Below, one piece after another: positions 7,239 to 9,066 of a stretch of 9,066 nucleotides of DNA (within the stretch, counting starts at the first letter, position 1; each line of letters begins with the position of its first letter). The notes under the pieces were generated by a model. The model ran no database searches. It was not told where the DNA came from and was given only the letters and a program-made list of their open reading frames with translations. Location: positions 15,795-24,860 of the forward strand of contig PBPU01000004.1 of the NCBI GenBank assembly GCA_002724825.1. Direction: 5' to 3'. Source of the DNA: Acidimicrobiaceae bacterium. GTDB lineage: Bacteria > Actinomycetota > Acidimicrobiia > Acidimicrobiales > UBA8592. The position numbers and the translations under genes are program-made.

Positions 7239-7253
7239 TCTAGCCAATACGAA
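7224..7253 (+). promoter_or_regulatory. hemE: Possible promoter for hemE
   Basis: A perfect TTGACA (7224-7229) is followed after 18 bases by TACGAA (7248-7253), a poor -10 match. The position, about 100 bases before the hemE start and on the right strand, is sensible. It would overlap the HelD-like gene only if that gene started at 7238 or further upstream. Confidence 0.3.
7237..7242 (-). promoter_or_regulatory. Possible -10 box (TAGAAT) for the HelD-like gene
   Basis: TAGAAT on the minus strand fits the actinobacterial TANNNT pattern and overlaps the ATG at 7238. If it is used, transcription would begin near 7230, leaving that ATG outside the mRNA and a leader of about 45 bases before the ATT at 7184. 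No clear -35 element is visible. Confidence 0.25.
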
Positions 7254-7352
7254 GGTTCACTCATCACAGTTAAAAAACTTACAAAGTAGGAGCAACTATT
7301 TCTTTACTTCGTGAAATCGATTCTTTTGGTAAGTCGATACTACTGTGATGGT

Positions 7353-8396
7353 GTGACTTCTATTGAGCTATCTAATTCACCTTTCCTTAAGGCCTGTCGC
7401 TGCGAACCTCCTGAGCATGTTCCTGTCTGGTTTATGCGTCAGGCCGGAAGATCATTGCCGGAATATCGCGCAGTGAGGAAAGAGGGAAGTATTCTGGACG
7501 CAATCAAAGACCCTACCCTGTCAGCAGAAATTACACTTCAGCCGATTCGGAGGTATGGTGTTGATGCCGCTATCTTGTTTTCCGACATTATTGTCCCAGT
7601 CCATGCTGTGGGATTTGGGATTGACATTAAGCCAGGTGTCGGTCCGGTAACAAAGGATCCATTTCGGTCAGCAAGTGACTTAAAAAGATTGAATCACCTT
7701 GATCCAGATGTTGATACGCCATATGTAATCGAAACAGTGAAATTATGTGTTAGCCAGCTAGATATCCCGCTTATAGGTTTCGCCGGCGGACCATTTACTA
7801 TCGCAAGCTATCTTATCGAGGGAGGGCCGTCACGAACTTATCAAGAAACAAAGCGCTTAATGTTCGAAGACCCTGAACTATGGGGTCAATTAATGGACCG
7901 GCTAACAGGGATATGCACAAGCTCACTGCTATCACAAATTGAAGCTGGTGCAAGCGCTGTTCAGCTCTTTGATTCTTGGGTTGGGGCTCTATCACCAAGT
8001 CAATATGTTCGATTTGTGTTCCCTTGGGTCCAAAAAATGTTTGAGGAAGTGTCTGGAACTGGCGTCCCGATAATTCATTTTGGTGTCGCTACCGGAGAAC
8101 TCTTAGGCCTCATGAGTGAGGTTGGGGCCGACGTGATTGGAGTTGATTGGAGAGTTCCGATAGATGAGGCCCGAGTCAGAGTTGGTAATAAAAAAGCCCT
8201 GCAGGGAAATCTAGACCCTGCCATACTTGCCGCACCGTGGCCATCAATAGAAGAAGAAGTTCTTAAAATTCTTAAACTAAATGATGGTCATCCTGGACAT
8301 ATCTTCAATCTGGGGCATGGGGTTACACCGAATGTGAATCCAGAAGTTCTTGAGAGGGTTGTTCAACTGGTACAGCAATACCGAGTCGGCCAATGA
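7353..8396 (+). CDS. hemE: Uroporphyrinogen decarboxylase
   Basis: This enzyme removes four carboxyl groups from uroporphyrinogen III to give coproporphyrinogen III in the cytoplasm, without a cofactor. With the GTG at 7353 the protein has 347 residues, the usual family length. Active-site positions are intact: MRQAGR (28-33, substrate-binding Arg29 and Arg33), FSDI with the key Asp78, SYLIEG with Tyr153, DSW with Ser208, and LGHGV with His322. FLKACR (11-16) and VPVWFMRQAGRSLPEY (23-38) match the actinobacterial form. The start is not secure. A GTG at 7311 in the same frame would add 14 residues of unlikely-looking sequence, and neither start has a good ribosome site. AGGAG at 7288-7292 lies too far from both. 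The last four bases overlap the next gene (ATGA), which implies translational coupling and one heme operon. Confidence 0.94.
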   Translation: MTSIELSNSPFLKACRCEPPEHVPVWFMRQAGRSLPEYRAVRKEGSILDAIKDPTLSAEITLQPIRRYGVDAAILFSDIIVPVHAVGFGIDIKPGVGPVTKDPFRSASDLKRLNHLDPDVDTPYVIETVKLCVSQLDIPLIGFAGGPFTIASYLIEGGPSRTYQETKRLMFEDPELWGQLMDRLTGICTSSLLSQIEAGASAVQLFDSWVGALSPSQYVRFVFPWVQKMFEEVSGTGVPIIHFGVATGELLGLMSEVGADVIGVDWRVPIDEARVRVGNKKALQGNLDPAILAAPWPSIEEEVLKILKLNDGHPGHIFNLGHGVTPNVNPEVLERVVQLVQQYRVGQ

Positions 8397-9066
8397 ACAA
8401 AGTTGTTATCGTTGGCGGTGGCATAAGCGGACTAGCTGCGGCTCATCAACTATTAACAAACGGGTACGATGTTTCTGTTCTTGAGGCTTCATCAACTATT
8501 GGGGGAAAGGTCTCTACGGTAGAAATTGCCGGAGTTCCCATCGATGGTGGCCCAGATGCATTCCTTGTTCGTGAGCCAGAAATGAGGGAACTGTGCACTT
8601 CTCTCGGCATAGCTGAAAAGCTCGTTGCCCCTATTTCTCGTTCAGCGAAGATTTGGGTTGATGGAAGTATGCAGGCGTTACCAAAAAGCCAGTTCCTTGG
8701 AATACCACTGGACTTTGATGAGCTTTCCTCTCTCAACTTAATTAGCCCCGAAGGAATAGCGATCGCTCAAAACGATCTAACCGCTAAAGACAATGCCCAA
8801 GACGAAGATGAAACCGTTGGGTCCCTCATTAGGAGAAGGTTGGGAGACGAAGTTATGGAGAAACTAGTCGGCCCCCTCCTCGGTGGAATCAATGCAGGAG
8901 ACCCAGACACTCTCAGCCTCAAATCTGGAGTTCCCTATCTGGCTTCTGCAGCTAGCCTTGACGCTAGCCTTGTTCGGTCAATTCAGAAATTTATCCGTGC
9001 TTCAGATCGAAACCCTGAAACTCCCGTTTTTCTGACTCATCCTGAAGGATTAGGTAAGGTCGTGGA
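8393..9066 (+). CDS. hemY: HemY-type coproporphyrinogen/protoporphyrinogen oxidase (3' end beyond window)
   Basis: This is an FAD-dependent oxidase that removes six electrons from a porphyrinogen. In actinobacteria the HemY type normally oxidises coproporphyrinogen III to coproporphyrin III (also called CgoX); the older name is protoporphyrinogen oxidase (also hemG in some annotations). The 224 residues visible begin with the FAD-binding Rossmann motif VVIVGGGISGLAAA (4-17), with Glu31 at the end of the second strand, then IGGKV (36-40) and DGGPDAF (51-57). VGPLLGGINAGDPDTLSL (159-176) is another family block. The family is usually 450-480 residues, so roughly half lies beyond the right edge. 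ATG 8393 overlaps the hemE stop by four bases. The substrate preference is inferred from lineage; it cannot be read from this fragment. Confidence 0.93.
   Translation, partial: MNKVVIVGGGISGLAAAHQLLTNGYDVSVLEASSTIGGKVSTVEIAGVPIDGGPDAFLVREPEMRELCTSLGIAEKLVAPISRSAKIWVDGSMQALPKSQFLGIPLDFDELSSLNLISPEGIAIAQNDLTAKDNAQDEDETVGSLIRRRLGDEVMEKLVGPLLGGINAGDPDTLSLKSGVPYLASAASLDASLVRSIQKFIRASDRNPETPVFLTHPEGLGKVV

Noticed and set aside
7311..7352. GTG at 7311 as the hemE start
   Set aside because: It has no ribosome site at a proper distance and adds residues (MKSILLVSRYYCDG) unlike known HemE N-termini; kept only as an alternative.

Overview
The window looks like chromosomal DNA of a moderately AT-leaning actinobacterium. 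The evidence is a cyclophilin with the LPPQYSLFG ending typical of actinobacterial forms, a HelD/HelR-type RNA polymerase recycling ATPase, a UroD whose N-terminus (FLKACR...VPVWFMRQAGRSLPEY) matches actinobacterial HemE, and a two-gene hemE-hemY unit. A marine Acidimicrobiia-like lineage is my inference from this protein style combined with a base composition below that of most actinobacteria. I see no insertion sequence, phage gene, tRNA, rRNA or CRISPR array.

Layout. 1-488 (minus) is a cyclophilin gene that runs off the left edge. 489-1022 has no convincing protein gene. It contains two adjacent hairpins at 781-868 whose plus-strand loops carry five and six consecutive cytosines. This is the arrangement that defines the actinobacterial 6C small RNA, and it is the most interesting item here. 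1023-5097 (plus) is a probable operon: an unrecognised membrane-anchored helical protein, a LolD/MacB-type ABC ATPase and a 904-residue FtsX/MacB-type permease with an internal duplication. 5109-7238 (minus) converges on the permease gene and encodes a HelD/HelR-like ATPase. It has a perfect AGGAGG placed eight bases before an in-frame ATT, so its true start is uncertain. From about 7240 the divergent plus-strand heme unit begins: hemE (7353-8396), overlapped by ATGA with hemY/cgoX (8393 to beyond the right edge).

How the genes work together. The ATPase and permease should form one membrane complex, with the upstream anchored protein as a possible partner. HemE makes coproporphyrinogen III and the HemY-type oxidase makes the next or next-but-one intermediate; in actinobacteria this is normally coproporphyrin III in the coproporphyrin-dependent route. 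The HelD-like protein acts on stalled RNA polymerase and has no evident functional link to heme beyond sharing the divergent intergenic region. Most of the window is ordinary housekeeping and transport. The structured region at 781-868 and the two unusual gene starts in 7185-7353 deserve the closest look.
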